A DNA stretch of 64,000 nucleotides. It comes from Jatrophihabitans telluris (GTDB lineage: Bacteria; Actinomycetota; Actinomycetes; Mycobacteriales; Jatrophihabitantaceae). Position 1 is the first letter of the stretch, and every line of letters starts with the position of its first letter. Positions 19,129-28,454 of this stretch are shown one piece after another. Position numbers and translations under genes: made by a program. The stretch covers positions 2,852,001-2,916,000 of the forward strand of contig NZ_CP097332.1 in NCBI RefSeq assembly GCF_023516435.1, in the 5' to 3' direction. The notes below the pieces were generated by a model. It worked only from the letters and a program-made list of their open reading frames with translations, was not told the DNA's origin and did no database searches.

Positions 19129-19893
19129 ATGGCGCAGGCATTCGGGTCGAAGAAGGCCCCCAAGAGCAAAGCAAGTCGAGCGGACAAAAAGGCCACACGC
19201 GCCCTGAAGCGTCAGCGGCGGCGCGAGACGTTCTCCTCCATCGGCCAGGCGTTCTCGATGACCCGCAAGAACGACTCGCGGCTCATCCCCTACCTCGTTC
19301 TCGCCTTCATCGCCGGTGCTCTGCTCGGCTTCTTCGTCCTGTTCATCCCCACCGGCACCTGGTGGCTCGGGATCGTGCCCGCCGTGGCGGTCGGTCTGCT
19401 CGCCGCCATGTTCGTGTTCTCCCGCCGCGCGCAGTCCTCGGCCTACAGCCAGGCGGAGGGCCAGCCCGGTGCGGCGTCCTACGTCCTCGGACAGATGCGT
19501 GGTGACTGGCACAAGACCGATGCCGTCGCCGGCACGACCCAGCTCGACGCCGTCCACCGCATCCTCGGCCGGCCCGGGGTCATCCTCGTCGGCGAGGGCG
19601 CTCCGCACCGGGTGAAGCCGTTGCTGGCCCAGGAGAAGAAGCGGGTGTCCAGGCTGGCCGGCGATGCGCCGATCTACGACATCGTCGTCGGCAAGGGCGA
19701 GGGCGAAGTGCCGCTCGGCAAGCTGAACGTGTACATCATGAAGCTCCCCCGCAACCTCTCCAAGGAGCAGGTCGTGGCCCTCGATCGCCGCCTGGCCGCG
19801 CTGTCGACGGCCCGCGCACCGCTGCCCCAGGGTCCGATGCCCGCGGGAGCGAAGATGCGCAACATGCAGCGTGCGGCCCGCCGACGCGGCTGA
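19129..19893 (+). CDS. DUF4191 integral membrane protein
   Basis: 254 residues. Lys-rich cytoplasmic N-terminus (about 1-60), two membrane helices (LIPYLVLAFIAGALLGFFVLF and WWLGIVPAVAVGLLAAMFVF), then a cytoplasmic domain of about 150 residues. Matches the Rv2219 family in sequence character and in position between lipA and glnA. No function is established. The RDD-family gene follows after 7 nt and is likely co-transcribed. Confidence 0.85.
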   Translation: MAQAFGSKKAPKSKASRADKKATRALKRQRRRETFSSIGQAFSMTRKNDSRLIPYLVLAFIAGALLGFFVLFIPTGTWWLGIVPAVAVGLLAAMFVFSRRAQSSAYSQAEGQPGAASYVLGQMRGDWHKTDAVAGTTQLDAVHRILGRPGVILVGEGAPHRVKPLLAQEKKRVSRLAGDAPIYDIVVGKGEGEVPLGKLNVYIMKLPRNLSKEQVVALDRRLAALSTARAPLPQGPMPAGAKMRNMQRAARRRG

Positions 19894-19900
19894 GCCGATC

Positions 19901-20380
19901 ATGACCGAGCCCACCGCTCGACCAGCGGCAACCGGCAAGGCACCGGGGCCCGCCACGCCCAGCCGCCAGCGCTTTCGCGGCCAGCGTCTCGGCCGTCCCG
20001 AGTCCGGCCCAGGGTCGCTGGCCCCCTTCGGTCGCCGGGCGCTGGCGTTCCTGATCGACGTCGCCGCCTCCGGCCTGGTCGCGGGCCTGTTCGTCCGGCG
20101 TCATGATCTACCCGGCGCCGCCGGGCACCTGCCGGGCCAATGGAGCCTGGTCCCGCTCGCCGCGGACTACCTCATCGGCCTGGTACTGCTCGGGCGCACC
20201 TTCGGGATGTATCTCACCGGCCTGCGCGTCATACGTGTCGATCGAAACGTCGCCATCGGTCCACTCCGCGCGGCGGCTCGCACCGCATTGCTCGTTCTGC
20301 TCATCCCGGCGGTGGTCATCGACTCCGACCTTCGCGGCCTCCACGATCGGCTGACCGGTACCGCGGTCATAGTGCACTGA
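19901..20380 (+). CDS. RDD-family membrane protein
   Basis: 159 residues. Named for conserved Arg-Asp-Asp: here FGRRALAFLIDVAASGLVAG supplies the first Arg and Asp and the C-terminal LRGLHDRLTGTAVIV the last. Three hydrophobic segments. Counterpart of Rv2219A. Role unknown in most bacteria; some members are linked to sodium/proton exchange. ATG at 19901, 7 nt after the DUF4191 stop. Confidence 0.83.
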   Translation: MTEPTARPAATGKAPGPATPSRQRFRGQRLGRPESGPGSLAPFGRRALAFLIDVAASGLVAGLFVRRHDLPGAAGHLPGQWSLVPLAADYLIGLVLLGRTFGMYLTGLRVIRVDRNVAIGPLRAAARTALLVLLIPAVVIDSDLRGLHDRLTGTAVIVH

Positions 20381-20399
20381 CGATTGCCCGCGACCGGCT

Positions 20400-20414
20400 T
20401 ACGAACCATTCGTA
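20400..20414. repeat. Perfect palindrome TACGAA-CCA-TTCGTA upstream of glnA
   Basis: A 6-3-6 inverted repeat 20 nt after the RDD gene stop and 226 nt before glnA. It is too short for a terminator; it could be an operator half of the glnA control region. Confidence 0.4.
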
Positions 20415-20495
20415 CGCAATTGACGGATCCGGCCAGACACTGTTCCCTCGACATCGGTGTGGCGGTCAGCGCAGCCTGCCCCGCCAGGACCCTCT

Positions 20496-20533
20496 GTAAC
20501 CTCGCCGAAACAAGCGAGACACCGCTCGGCAAC
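20496..20533 (+). promoter_or_regulatory. GlnR-binding array (two boxes, four half-sites) of glnA
   Basis: Four pentamers on exact 11-bp phasing: GTAAC at 20496, GAAAC at 20507, GACAC at 20518 and GCAAC at 20529, each separated by 6 nt. This is the known actinobacterial GlnR arrangement gTnAC-n6-GaAAC-n6-GtnAC-n6-GaAAC; the first box is a perfect match, the second degenerate. It lies about 105 nt before the glnA start, with a possible -10 (TAGCTT) just downstream. Predicts nitrogen-controlled transcription of glnA. Confidence 0.75.
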
Positions 20534-20639
20534 CGCGTATTTCTAGCTTGAGAGCGCTAACGAGGCGCTCCATCCCACCCAGCCCTCGGCGTCGCGGGCC
20601 TGTGCTCGACGCCGAACCGACGGCAGACAAGGACGGCCG

Positions 20640-22064
20640 ATGTTCAACAGTGCGCAAGAAGTACTGAGCTTCATCAAGAACGAAAACGTCGAGTTCATCG
20701 ACATCCGGTTTACGGACCTGCCCGGCGTGCAGCAGCACTTCAACGTCCCGGCCTCGAACTTCAACGAGGACTCCTTCACCGAGGGGCAGATGTTCGACGG
20801 TTCGTCCATCCGCGGCTTCGCCTCGATCCACAAGTCCGACCTGAAGCTCATCCCCGATCCGGCCACGGCCTACGTCGACCCGTTCCGCAAGGCCAAGACG
20901 CTCAACATCAACCACTCGATCGTCGAGCCTCGCACCGGAGAGCCCTACGAGCGCGATCCCCGCCAGGTCGCCACCAAAGCCGAGCAGTACCTGAAGAGCA
21001 CCGGGATCGCCGACACCGTCTACTTCGGACCCGAGGCCGAGTTCTATATTTTCGACGAGGTTCGCTACGAGTCGAAGATGAACACCGCGTCGTACTTCAT
21101 CGACTCCGAGGAAGGTCACTGGAACACCGGCCGCATCGAAGAGGGCGGCAACCTGGGCTACAAGACCAACGTCAAGGGCGGGTACTTCCCGGTCAGCCCG
21201 TACGACCACTTCGCCGACCTGCGCGACGAGATCTCCACCGAACTGATCAACGCGGGTCTGGAACTGGAACGGGCCCACCACGAGGTCGGCACCGGCGGCC
21301 AGGCCGAGATCAACTACAAGTTCGACACGCTCACCCATGCGGCCGACCAGATCCTGCTCTTCAAGTACATCGTCAAGAACGTCGCGTGGCGCAACGGCAA
21401 GTCGGCGACCTTCATGCCCAAGCCGCTCTTCGGCGACAACGGTTCGGGCATGCACTGCCACCAGTCGTTGTGGAAGGACGGCGAGCCGCTGTTCTACGAC
21501 GAGACCGGCTACGCCGGACTGTCCGACATCGCGCGCTGGTACGTCGGGGGGTTGCTGCACCACGCGCCGTCCGCACTGGCGTTCACCAATCCGACCGTGA
21601 ACTCCTACCACCGTCTGGTCCCCGGGTACGAGGCTCCGGTGAACCTCGTCTACTCCGCCGGTAACCGATCCGCCTGCATTCGCGTGCCGATCACCGGCAC
21701 CAGTCCGAAGGCCAAGCGCATCGAATACCGCGTCCCGGACCCGTCGGCCAACCCGTACCTGGCCTTTGCCGCGATGCTGATGGCCGGGCTCGACGGCATC
21801 AAGAACAAGATCGAACCCCCGGAGCCGGTCGACAAGGACCTCTACGAACTGCCGCCGGACGAAGCCGCCTCGATCCCGCAGGTGCCGGGTTCACTCGACC
21901 AGGTTCTCGACGCTCTCGAAGCCGACCACGACTACCTGACCGAGGGTGGCGTGTTCACGGAGGATCTCATCGCCAGCTGGATCAGCTACAAGCGGATCAA
22001 CGAGGTCGACCCGGTTCGACTCCGTCCGCATCCCTACGAGTTCGACCTCTACTACAACATCTAG
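20640..22064 (+). CDS. glnA: Glutamine synthetase type I (GlnA1)
   Basis: 474 residues. Assimilates ammonia into glutamine. Signatures: FDGSSIRGF, metal-binding [28 protein letters not shown] and NRSACIRVP. The adenylylation Tyr is present at about 402 in [10 protein letters not shown], so it is a target for the glnE product at 24.5 kb. ATG start with weak ribosome site. Regulation by GlnR is indicated by the array upstream. Position and orientation equal Rv2220. Confidence 0.96.
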   Translation: MFNSAQEVLSFIKNENVEFIDIRFTDLPGVQQHFNVPASNFNEDSFTEGQMFDGSSIRGFASIHKSDLKLIPDPATAYVDPFRKAKTLNINHSIVEPRTGEPYERDPRQVATKAEQYLKSTGIADTVYFGPEAEFYIFDEVRYESKMNTASYFIDSEEGHWNTGRIEEGGNLGYKTNVKGGYFPVSPYDHFADLRDEISTELINAGLELERAHHEVGTGGQAEINYKFDTLTHAADQILLFKYIVKNVAWRNGKSATFMPKPLFGDNGSGMHCHQSLWKDGEPLFYDETGYAGLSDIARWYVGGLLHHAPSALAFTNPTVNSYHRLVPGYEAPVNLVYSAGNRSACIRVPITGTSPKAKRIEYRVPDPSANPYLAFAAMLMAGLDGIKNKIEPPEPVDKDLYELPPDEAASIPQVPGSLDQVLDALEADHDYLTEGGVFTEDLIASWISYKRINEVDPVRLRPHPYEFDLYYNI

Positions 22065-22094
22065 TCCGCGCCCCACTGCGAGCAAGCCGTCCCG

Positions 22095-22151
22095 AACGCC
22101 CGCGATTGCTGGTCCGATGTTTACCATCGGCTCCCGGTGATCGCGGGCGTT
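22095..22151. terminator. Bidirectional terminator between glnA and the flippase-like gene
   Basis: AACGCCCGCGAT at 22095-22106 and ATCGCGGGCGTT at 22140-22151 form a perfect 12-bp stem. A second small hairpin (CCGATG/CATCGG) sits in the loop. It lies in the convergent gap and could stop both genes. Confidence 0.55.
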
Positions 22152-22251
22152 GGACGTTTCGTCGTCGATCCAGGGCCTGGCAAATGCCGGCCCGCTCGAT
22201 CCGCACAGCTGACCCCCGCCATTCGGGCGGACCCGCGGCGGCCGGCTCCGA

Positions 22252-23418
22252 TCAGGAACCGGCGCTGGTTGCCATCTCGCTGAGGAACTCGCGCCGGTGG
22301 CGGCGGTCACGCTGGTTGAGCAGCAGCCAGAACGCCCAACCGACCGCGGCCACCAGGATGAGGCTGATCAGCCGGTAGACGAGCACCCCCGCCGTCGCCT
22401 CGGACAGTTGCAGGCCGCCGTGCGTGAGCGAGATCAGCAACGCGCCGTCCACCAGACCGATGCCGCCGGGTAGCAAAGGAAGGCTCGAGGCGGCCATGCC
22501 GGAGGCGTAGGCGACCATGGCTACAGCCAGTGTCGGACCGTCAGCCCCCACCGCGCGGCAGGCTGCGATGAGGCACAGCAGATCGAGTAGCCAGTTCAGC
22601 CCGGCGAACAGCAAGCCGATGGCCCAGTCCCTGGTTCGTGGACGGATCAGCAGGAGTTCGTCGAGCAGCTCGCCGACCCGCTCCTGACCGGCCAGCGGTG
22701 GCCGTCGCAACACGGCGTTGGCCCGGCGCACCGCCCAGGTCCCGATGCGCAACAGCAGATCGGGACGGCGGGCCAGGCGCCGCAGCCCAATGCCGGCGGC
22801 CGCGACGCCGAGAATCTCGATCGCCACGACCACGAAGTTGTCGGCCCCGCCGGCCAGACTTGCCCCGAACGCACCGATGACCGTCAGGGCCAGGGTGCTC
22901 AGGACGCCGGAGGTGAGCATGCCCCACGTAACGACCGGCGCGCTCGCACCCCACCCTCGCATCCGACGGAACGTGTAGCCCGTTGAGATCACCGGGCCGG
23001 CGGGCAGGGTGACGCTCATTGCGTTCGCCGCAAAGGTCACGGCCACCGCGCGACGCAGGGCCAGGGTCACTCCGCCGGCCGCCAGCATTCGCCGCTGAAC
23101 GCGGGCGAAGTAGACCATCGATCCGAGTTCACACCACAGGGCGATCGCCAACCATCCCCATCGCGGGTGACTCAGCGCGTGCCGGGCGGCGGCCAGGTGC
23201 GGCGCGATGGCGTAGCCCTCGACCGCCAGGACCGCCGCCACGATCGCCAGAGCCGTAACCCGCAACCACGGATGCCGGCCGGCGTGGCCTTGTTCGCAAC
23301 GTGCCCACGAGGACGCGGGAAGGACCTTGCGCGAACCGTCGGAATCGCGGACCTCGCTGATCGGGTCAGCAGACGCGAGCGCACTCGAACCGCTGACACG
23401 GTCCTCCAGCTCGGTCAT
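22252..23418 (-). CDS. Lysylphosphatidylglycerol synthase TM-region (UPF0104) family membrane protein
   Basis: 388 residues with about eight membrane helices and the family pattern: AVTFAANAMSVTLPAGPVISTGYTF, then GLLFAGLNWLLDLLCLIAACRA, and SSLPLLPGGIGLVDGALLISL near the C-terminus (P-G-G-x-G-x-x-E/D motif). This is the integral membrane half of MprF-type proteins without the synthase domain; relatives act as lipid flippases or translocators. ATG at 23418 is preferred (GGAG 7-10 nt upstream); a longer reading to 23643 overlaps the divergent gene. Confidence 0.85.
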   Translation of the reverse strand: MTELEDRVSGSSALASADPISEVRDSDGSRKVLPASSWARCEQGHAGRHPWLRVTALAIVAAVLAVEGYAIAPHLAAARHALSHPRWGWLAIALWCELGSMVYFARVQRRMLAAGGVTLALRRAVAVTFAANAMSVTLPAGPVISTGYTFRRMRGWGASAPVVTWGMLTSGVLSTLALTVIGAFGASLAGGADNFVVVAIEILGVAAAGIGLRRLARRPDLLLRIGTWAVRRANAVLRRPPLAGQERVGELLDELLLIRPRTRDWAIGLLFAGLNWLLDLLCLIAACRAVGADGPTLAVAMVAYASGMAASSLPLLPGGIGLVDGALLISLTHGGLQLSEATAGVLVYRLISLILVAAVGWAFWLLLNQRDRRHRREFLSEMATSAGS

Positions 23419-23600
23419 GGCTCGGCTCCGATACCTCAGTGGTGCCGCGGCAGACAAGGCGTCAACCGACAACAGCCACAGCGGTGTCCCGATCGCGGTT
23501 ATTCCGTTCTCGTGACCGTTGCGCCTACCCCTCTGTGCCGCTCCTGAGATACGGCCATGTCCTCGTCGGGCCGCGGCCGCGAGAGTGAGAGGATGTTTCG

Positions 23601-24485
23601 GTGACCACGACCGCCCGCGACACCGCCTCGGGCAACGTCGCACCGGATGGTCGCGCCCATGAGTCCGGTCGGCGCCGCTTCCGGGGCGTGCTCCCGGACC
23701 GGATGCTGCAGCACCGCGAACCCCGCTGGTGGCAGGAGATCGCCATCATCGGATTCTGCTACTGGATCTACAGCGAGATCCGCAACCTGGTGCCTCAGCA
23801 GAAGTCGATCGCCGAGCGCCACGGACGCGGCGTTCAGCACCTGCAGGACGCCTTGCACCTGAACTTCGAGCGATCGCTGAACAGCTTCGTGGCCGACCAC
23901 GAGCCGATCGCCCAGGTGATGAACTACTACTACGCCACCTTGCACTTCATCATCACGATCGCGGTGCTGATCTGGCTTTACGTCGCCCATCCGCGCATCT
24001 ACCGCGGCGCACGCACGGTCATCTTCGCCACATCGCTGATCGCCCTGGCCGGCTTCTATCTCTATCCGCTCGCTCCGCCACGGCTGTTACCGCAATACGG
24101 CTACATCGATACGCTTCAGGTCTTCCACACCTGGGGATCGCTCGCCGATCCGAAGGTGGCCGAGCACTCCAACCAGTACGCCGCCATGCCGAGCCTGCAC
24201 ATCGGCTGGTCGCTGTGGTGTGGAGTCTCGATCTTTCTGTGCGCGCGCCGTATGTGGGTTCGCCTGCTCGGCGCGATCTACCCGGTCTGCACCCTGCTCG
24301 TGATCGTCGGCACGGCGAACCACTTCATCATCGACGCGGTCTTCGGGCTGATCGTGTTCCTGATCGGCTGCGGGGTGCAGTACCTCCTGTCCGGCCGCAG
24401 CGCGTACCGCAAGGCACCGCATCCGCCGCCGGCCATGCTCCACGCCAAGCGGAGCAAGCCCGAGACGCCTCAGTCGGGCTCGTAG
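23601..24485 (+). CDS. PAP2-superfamily membrane phosphatase / inositol phosphotransferase-like protein
   Basis: 294 residues, about six helices. The PAP2 catalytic pattern is visible as YAAMPSLHIGWSLW (C2, active His) and GTANHFIIDAVFG (C3, His and Asp). The inositolphosphorylceramide-synthase-like subfamily (PAP2_3) in actinobacteria has this layout; the substrate is probably a lipid phosphate or lipid-linked headgroup. GTG start with AGGA upstream. The last 16 nt overlap the 3' end of glnE on the other strand. Confidence 0.83.
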   Translation: MTTTARDTASGNVAPDGRAHESGRRRFRGVLPDRMLQHREPRWWQEIAIIGFCYWIYSEIRNLVPQQKSIAERHGRGVQHLQDALHLNFERSLNSFVADHEPIAQVMNYYYATLHFIITIAVLIWLYVAHPRIYRGARTVIFATSLIALAGFYLYPLAPPRLLPQYGYIDTLQVFHTWGSLADPKVAEHSNQYAAMPSLHIGWSLWCGVSIFLCARRMWVRLLGAIYPVCTLLVIVGTANHFIIDAVFGLIVFLIGCGVQYLLSGRSAYRKAPHPPPAMLHAKRSKPETPQSGS

Positions 24486-27400
24486 AAGATCGACTCGACC
24501 ACCCGGCGAGCCCGCCTGGTGGCGCGTCGGTAGTCGTCCACGATATGGCCGGGCTCGGGATCGGGTGGGTAGCCGAGCACCCGGCCGATCGCGACCAGCG
24601 TGAGCCCCTGGGTGGGCAACTGATCCTCGGCCTTGTCGCGGACGAGCATGATCGCGTCCCGAGCGCGACTGGCCAGCCGCCACGCCGCTTCCAGTGCGGC
24701 CGCGTCCTCCGCGGCCAACAATCCGGCTTCGGCGGCGGCCCACAGGGCCGGCAGGGTCGATGGAGTACGCAGCCCGGCCACCTCGGCGGCATGCCGGAGC
24801 TGGAGCAACTGGGCGGTCCATTCGACGTCGGACAGCCCTCCTCGGCCGAGCTTGGTGTGGGTGTGCGGGTCGGCGCCTCGAGGTAACCGTTCGGCGTCCA
24901 CCCGTCCCTTTATGCGCCGGATTTCGATCACGTCAGCGGGAGCCAGGCCGCCGACCGGGTACCGCAGCGGGTCGATGAGCTCGATGAACCGCTCCCCCAG
25001 GTCAGGATCGCCGGCGCAGAAGCGGGCCCGCAGCAGCGCCTGCGCCTCCCACACCGACGACCAGCGGGCGTAGTACTCGGCGTAGGAGTCCAGTGAGCGG
25101 ACCAGGGCACCGTTGCGGCCCTCGGGACGCAGATCGGCGTCCAGGACCAGAGGCGGATCCGTGGACGGGGTGGCCAGCATCCGGCGCAGCCGCTCAGCCA
25201 GTTGACCTGCCTGCTTGGCGTGGTCCGCGCCTCCGCTCGCCGAGCCAGGTCCACGGGGTCGGAAGACGAACAGCACGTCGGCATCGGAGCCGTAACCCAG
25301 CTCCTGGCCGCCCAGTCGGCCCATCGCGATCAGGGCGAAGTCGAAACCGAGTTCGGCAACGTCGAGCTCGGCGGCCAGACCCGCGCGGGCCGAGGCGAGG
25401 CTTGCCCCGAGCGTGGCGTCGGCCAGTTCGGTCAACGCGATCCGTACCGCGCTGTCGTCGAGCAGGCCGACGAGCTGGCTGAAGGCGACCCGCAGCAGCT
25501 CGACCCTGCGCAGGGCGCGGATGACGTGAGCGGCCGCGGCGGGGTCCTCCTGCCGGCGCGCCGCGGTCAGCATCGTGGTCTCGATCTCGGTCCGTCTGCG
25601 TGGCACCAACTGGGCGTCGTCGGCCAGCATCTGCAAGGCCTCGGGTGCCCGGACGAGCATGTGCGCAACGTAGCGGGACGTTCCCAGTATCCGCGCCAAC
25701 CGGGTCGCCACCGCGCCCTCGTCACGCAGCAACCGCAGGAACCACGGCGTGTCGCCGAGGGCATCGGAGACCTGCCGGTAGGCGAGCAGACCGGCGTCGG
25801 GGTCAGGCGCGGAGGCCAGATCGGACAGGATCACCGGGAGCAGCGTGCGCTGAATCGCGGCGCGGCGGGACAGGCCCGCCGTGAGCGCCTGAAGGTGTCG
25901 CAGCGCTCCGGCGGGATCGGCGTAGCCCAGCGCCTCGAGTCGACGCCGGGCCTCGTCGGGGCTCAGCCGCATGCCTTCGGAAGGAACCCGGGCGACCGCT
26001 TCCAGCAGCGGTCGGTAGAACAGCTTCTCGTGCAGGCGCCGGACCTCGCGCGCATGCAGCGCCCACTCCGAGTGCCAGACGGCCGCGGCATCGCCACGAC
26101 TGTCCGGCCGGAAACCCATCGCCCGAGCCAGCCTCGACAGGGCCGCCTCGTCGTCGGGAACGAGATGGGTCCGGCGCAGGCGGACCAGCTGCACCCGGTG
26201 TTCAGCGGTGCGCAGGAATCGGTAGGCATCGGCCAGGCTGAGGGCGTCGTCCCGGCCGACGAACCCACCGTCGCGCAGCGCGGCCAGGGCGGGCAGGGTC
26301 GCACGGACCCGAAGGGCCTCGTCGGCCCGACCGTGCACCAGCTGCAGCAGCTGCAGCGCGAACTCGACGTCGCGCAGCCCACCCGGGCCGAGCTTGAGTT
26401 CTCGGTCGATGACCGCCGCAGGGATGTGGTCGACGACGCGGCGGCGCATCGCGCGCACGTCGGTCACGAAATCGGCCCGTTCGGCGGCCGACCAGACCAT
26501 CGGCGAGATGACCGCCAGATACGCCTCGCCGAGGTCGAGGTCCCCGGCAATGGGACGAGCCTTGAGCAGCGCCTGGAACTCCCAGGTGGAGGCCCAGCGA
26601 CGGTAGTAGGCCTCATGGCTGGCCAAGGTGCGGACCAGCGCTCCGGACGCGCCCTCCGGACGCAGATTCGCATCGACTTCCCACGCCGCCTGCCCGCAGA
26701 TCCGCATCATCGCGGCGGCCAGCTTGGTGGCTGAGGTCAAGGCGGCCTCGACGGGCTGGTCGGCGTCGAGCGGCTCGGCCACGAAGACGACGTCGACGTC
26801 GGAGACGTAGTTCAGTTCCCGCCCCCCGGTCTTGCCCATGGCGATGACGGCCAGCCGACAGGACGCCGCCGCGGCCGGGAGTTCTCGACGGGCGACCGCC
26901 AACCCCGCTCTGAGCACGTAGCCGGCAAGATCGGCCAGCGCCTCGGCGACCTGCTCCAGGGCGAGCTCGCCCGCCAGGTCCCGGGCGGCGACTCGCACCA
27001 GCTCATCGCGGTAGGCGTCCCGGAGAGCGTTGACGGCGTCGTAGTCCCCGACCGCGGCCGCGCATCCGGAGGTCCCGGTGACGGGATCCAGGACATCGGC
27101 GCCGACTGCGGCCGCCAGCCGCTCCTCGGCCGCCGCGACGTCGAAGCGGTCCTCCAGAAGACCGGCGACCGCCTGCGGACGTCGGATCAGGTGCTCGCCG
27201 AGGGCGACGGAGGCCCCGAGGGTGTACAGCAGCCGAGACCGGAACAACGCGTTGCGGGCCAGGTCGTGCCGGACCTGGCGGCCGAGCTCGGTGTCAACCA
27301 GCCCGCTGAGGGCCGACAGCGCGAGATCGGGATCGGCGGCGCGGGCCAGGGCCGAGACGATCATCGCCGCGTCGTCGTCGACAGGGCTGTTGGTGGCCAC

Positions 27401-27568
27401 GTCCCACAGCCCCAGGGGGGTCCCCGTGACGAGTTCGACGGCACGTTCCGGATCGGCGAAACCCAGCCGCACCATCCGCCCGCGCACCCGCGAGCGCAGC
27501 TCGAGCGGGGACGTGACGGGCGGCTCCGAAGCTGGCCGCGTCGCGCGCGCCGCCGAGTCGGCCGACAC
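24470..27568 (-). CDS. glnE: Bifunctional glutamine synthetase adenylyltransferase/deadenylase GlnE
   Basis: 1032 residues. Adenylylates glutamine synthetase when nitrogen is plentiful and removes AMP when it is scarce. Two nucleotidyltransferase domains are visible: GKTGGRELNYVSDVDVVFV (about 240-260, deadenylylase side) and GRLGGQELGYGSDADVLFV (about 745-765, adenylylase side), each with the Asp-x-Asp metal pair. GTG at 27568 begins 2 nt after the amidotransferase stop; the longer frame to 27757 overlaps that gene and is rejected. Target Tyr exists in glnA at 20.6 kb. Confidence 0.94.
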   Translation of the reverse strand: MSADSAARATRPASEPPVTSPLELRSRVRGRMVRLGFADPERAVELVTGTPLGLWDVATNSPVDDDAAMIVSALARAADPDLALSALSGLVDTELGRQVRHDLARNALFRSRLLYTLGASVALGEHLIRRPQAVAGLLEDRFDVAAAEERLAAAVGADVLDPVTGTSGCAAAVGDYDAVNALRDAYRDELVRVAARDLAGELALEQVAEALADLAGYVLRAGLAVARRELPAAAASCRLAVIAMGKTGGRELNYVSDVDVVFVAEPLDADQPVEAALTSATKLAAAMMRICGQAAWEVDANLRPEGASGALVRTLASHEAYYRRWASTWEFQALLKARPIAGDLDLGEAYLAVISPMVWSAAERADFVTDVRAMRRRVVDHIPAAVIDRELKLGPGGLRDVEFALQLLQLVHGRADEALRVRATLPALAALRDGGFVGRDDALSLADAYRFLRTAEHRVQLVRLRRTHLVPDDEAALSRLARAMGFRPDSRGDAAAVWHSEWALHAREVRRLHEKLFYRPLLEAVARVPSEGMRLSPDEARRRLEALGYADPAGALRHLQALTAGLSRRAAIQRTLLPVILSDLASAPDPDAGLLAYRQVSDALGDTPWFLRLLRDEGAVATRLARILGTSRYVAHMLVRAPEALQMLADDAQLVPRRRTEIETTMLTAARRQEDPAAAAHVIRALRRVELLRVAFSQLVGLLDDSAVRIALTELADATLGASLASARAGLAAELDVAELGFDFALIAMGRLGGQELGYGSDADVLFVFRPRGPGSASGGADHAKQAGQLAERLRRMLATPSTDPPLVLDADLRPEGRNGALVRSLDSYAEYYARWSSVWEAQALLRARFCAGDPDLGERFIELIDPLRYPVGGLAPADVIEIRRIKGRVDAERLPRGADPHTHTKLGRGGLSDVEWTAQLLQLRHAAEVAGLRTPSTLPALWAAAEAGLLAAEDAAALEAAWRLASRARDAIMLVRDKAEDQLPTQGLTLVAIGRVLGYPPDPEPGHIVDDYRRATRRARRVVESIFYEPD

Positions 27569-27570
27569 CG

Positions 27571-28431
27571 TCAGTGCGCGCCGTGCGGCTGACGCGAGGC
27601 GTTCAGCTCCGCCGCAAGCGCCGCCCTGATCTCGGCCGGATCGGTGATGGGAGCCGCGGTGCTCGCCGGCGGCCCGGCCATCGGCAGGGTTCGCGGCCCC
27701 GCGGCGGCCTGCGGATCCCGCGCCACGTCGACGAATGCGGCCGCCACCGGGCGCCATGCCTCCTCGATGTCGGGGTGAGCCGTCGCGGACCGCTCCAGGA
27801 TCCGGGCGACGTCGTAGTCAGCCATCACTTCGGCGTCCTCCTCGGCCCACGTCGCGACCATCTCCGGCGTCGTCTCGATGTGGAACTGCAGGCCCCAGGC
27901 CAACCGGCCGACGCGGAACGCCTGAACCTCCGAGCCCGGCGAGGACGCCAGCAATACCGCGCCGTTGGGCAGCCGGCTGATTTCGTCCACGTGCCACTGC
28001 AGTACGTCCGGCGTGATCGGCAGTTCCTTGAACAGCGGGTCACCGGCCGCCGCCTGACGCTTGGCCACCAGCTGCGCTCCGTACTCCGCGCTGGCCGCAC
28101 GCTCGACGCGGCCACCGGCGGCGACGGCGAGCAACTGTCCACCCAGGCACACCCCGAGCACCGGCTTGTCGGAGGCCACTGCGCCGGTGAGCAGCCGGCG
28201 CACCTGGGGCAGCCACGGGGCCCCGTCGTCGTCGTAGGCGTTCGCGGCGCCACCGAGGACGACCAGAGCCGAGTGCTCGGACAGATCGTCCGGGAACTCG
28301 GCGCCGGCCGGACCGGACCGGACGTCCAGTTCGGCGCCCGCGTCGGTCAGCCAGGTGCCGAGCCGGCCGACCGGGTCGGACTCGTCGTTCTGGATGACGA
28401 GGATCGGGGCGGCGAGCGGCGCTGCGGACAT
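27571..28431 (-). CDS. Class I glutamine amidotransferase domain protein
   Basis: 286 residues. Stand-alone GATase1 fold: oxyanion strand ALVVLGGAANAYDDDGAPW, nucleophile Cys in GVCLGGQLLA (about 95), catalytic His in WGLQFHIETTPEM (about 182) with Glu nearby. Related proteins are annotated GMP-synthase-like amidotransferase; no synthetase partner is visible. It sits between glnA2 and glnE (gaps 23 and 2 nt), where mycobacteria have no such gene, suggesting a nitrogen or glutamine link. A TAACCT -10 box 6 nt upstream indicates its own leaderless transcript reading into glnE. Confidence 0.85.
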   Translation of the reverse strand: MSAAPLAAPILVIQNDESDPVGRLGTWLTDAGAELDVRSGPAGAEFPDDLSEHSALVVLGGAANAYDDDGAPWLPQVRRLLTGAVASDKPVLGVCLGGQLLAVAAGGRVERAASAEYGAQLVAKRQAAAGDPLFKELPITPDVLQWHVDEISRLPNGAVLLASSPGSEVQAFRVGRLAWGLQFHIETTPEMVATWAEEDAEVMADYDVARILERSATAHPDIEEAWRPVAAAFVDVARDPQAAAGPRTLPMAGPPASTAAPITDPAEIRAALAAELNASRQPHGAH

Positions 28432-28437
28432 GACTCC

Positions 28438-28443
28438 AGGTTA
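28438..28443 (-). promoter_or_regulatory. -10 box for the amidotransferase-glnE transcript
   Basis: TAACCT on the minus strand, 6 nt before the ATG at 28431, inside the 23-nt gap after glnA2. Confidence 0.55.
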
Positions 28444-28454
28444 CTGATACCGCC

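Noticed and set aside
25202-26734. Plus-strand 510-residue frame opposite glnE
   Set aside because: Mirror of glnE codons, no recognisable motif; glnE has all catalytic signatures.
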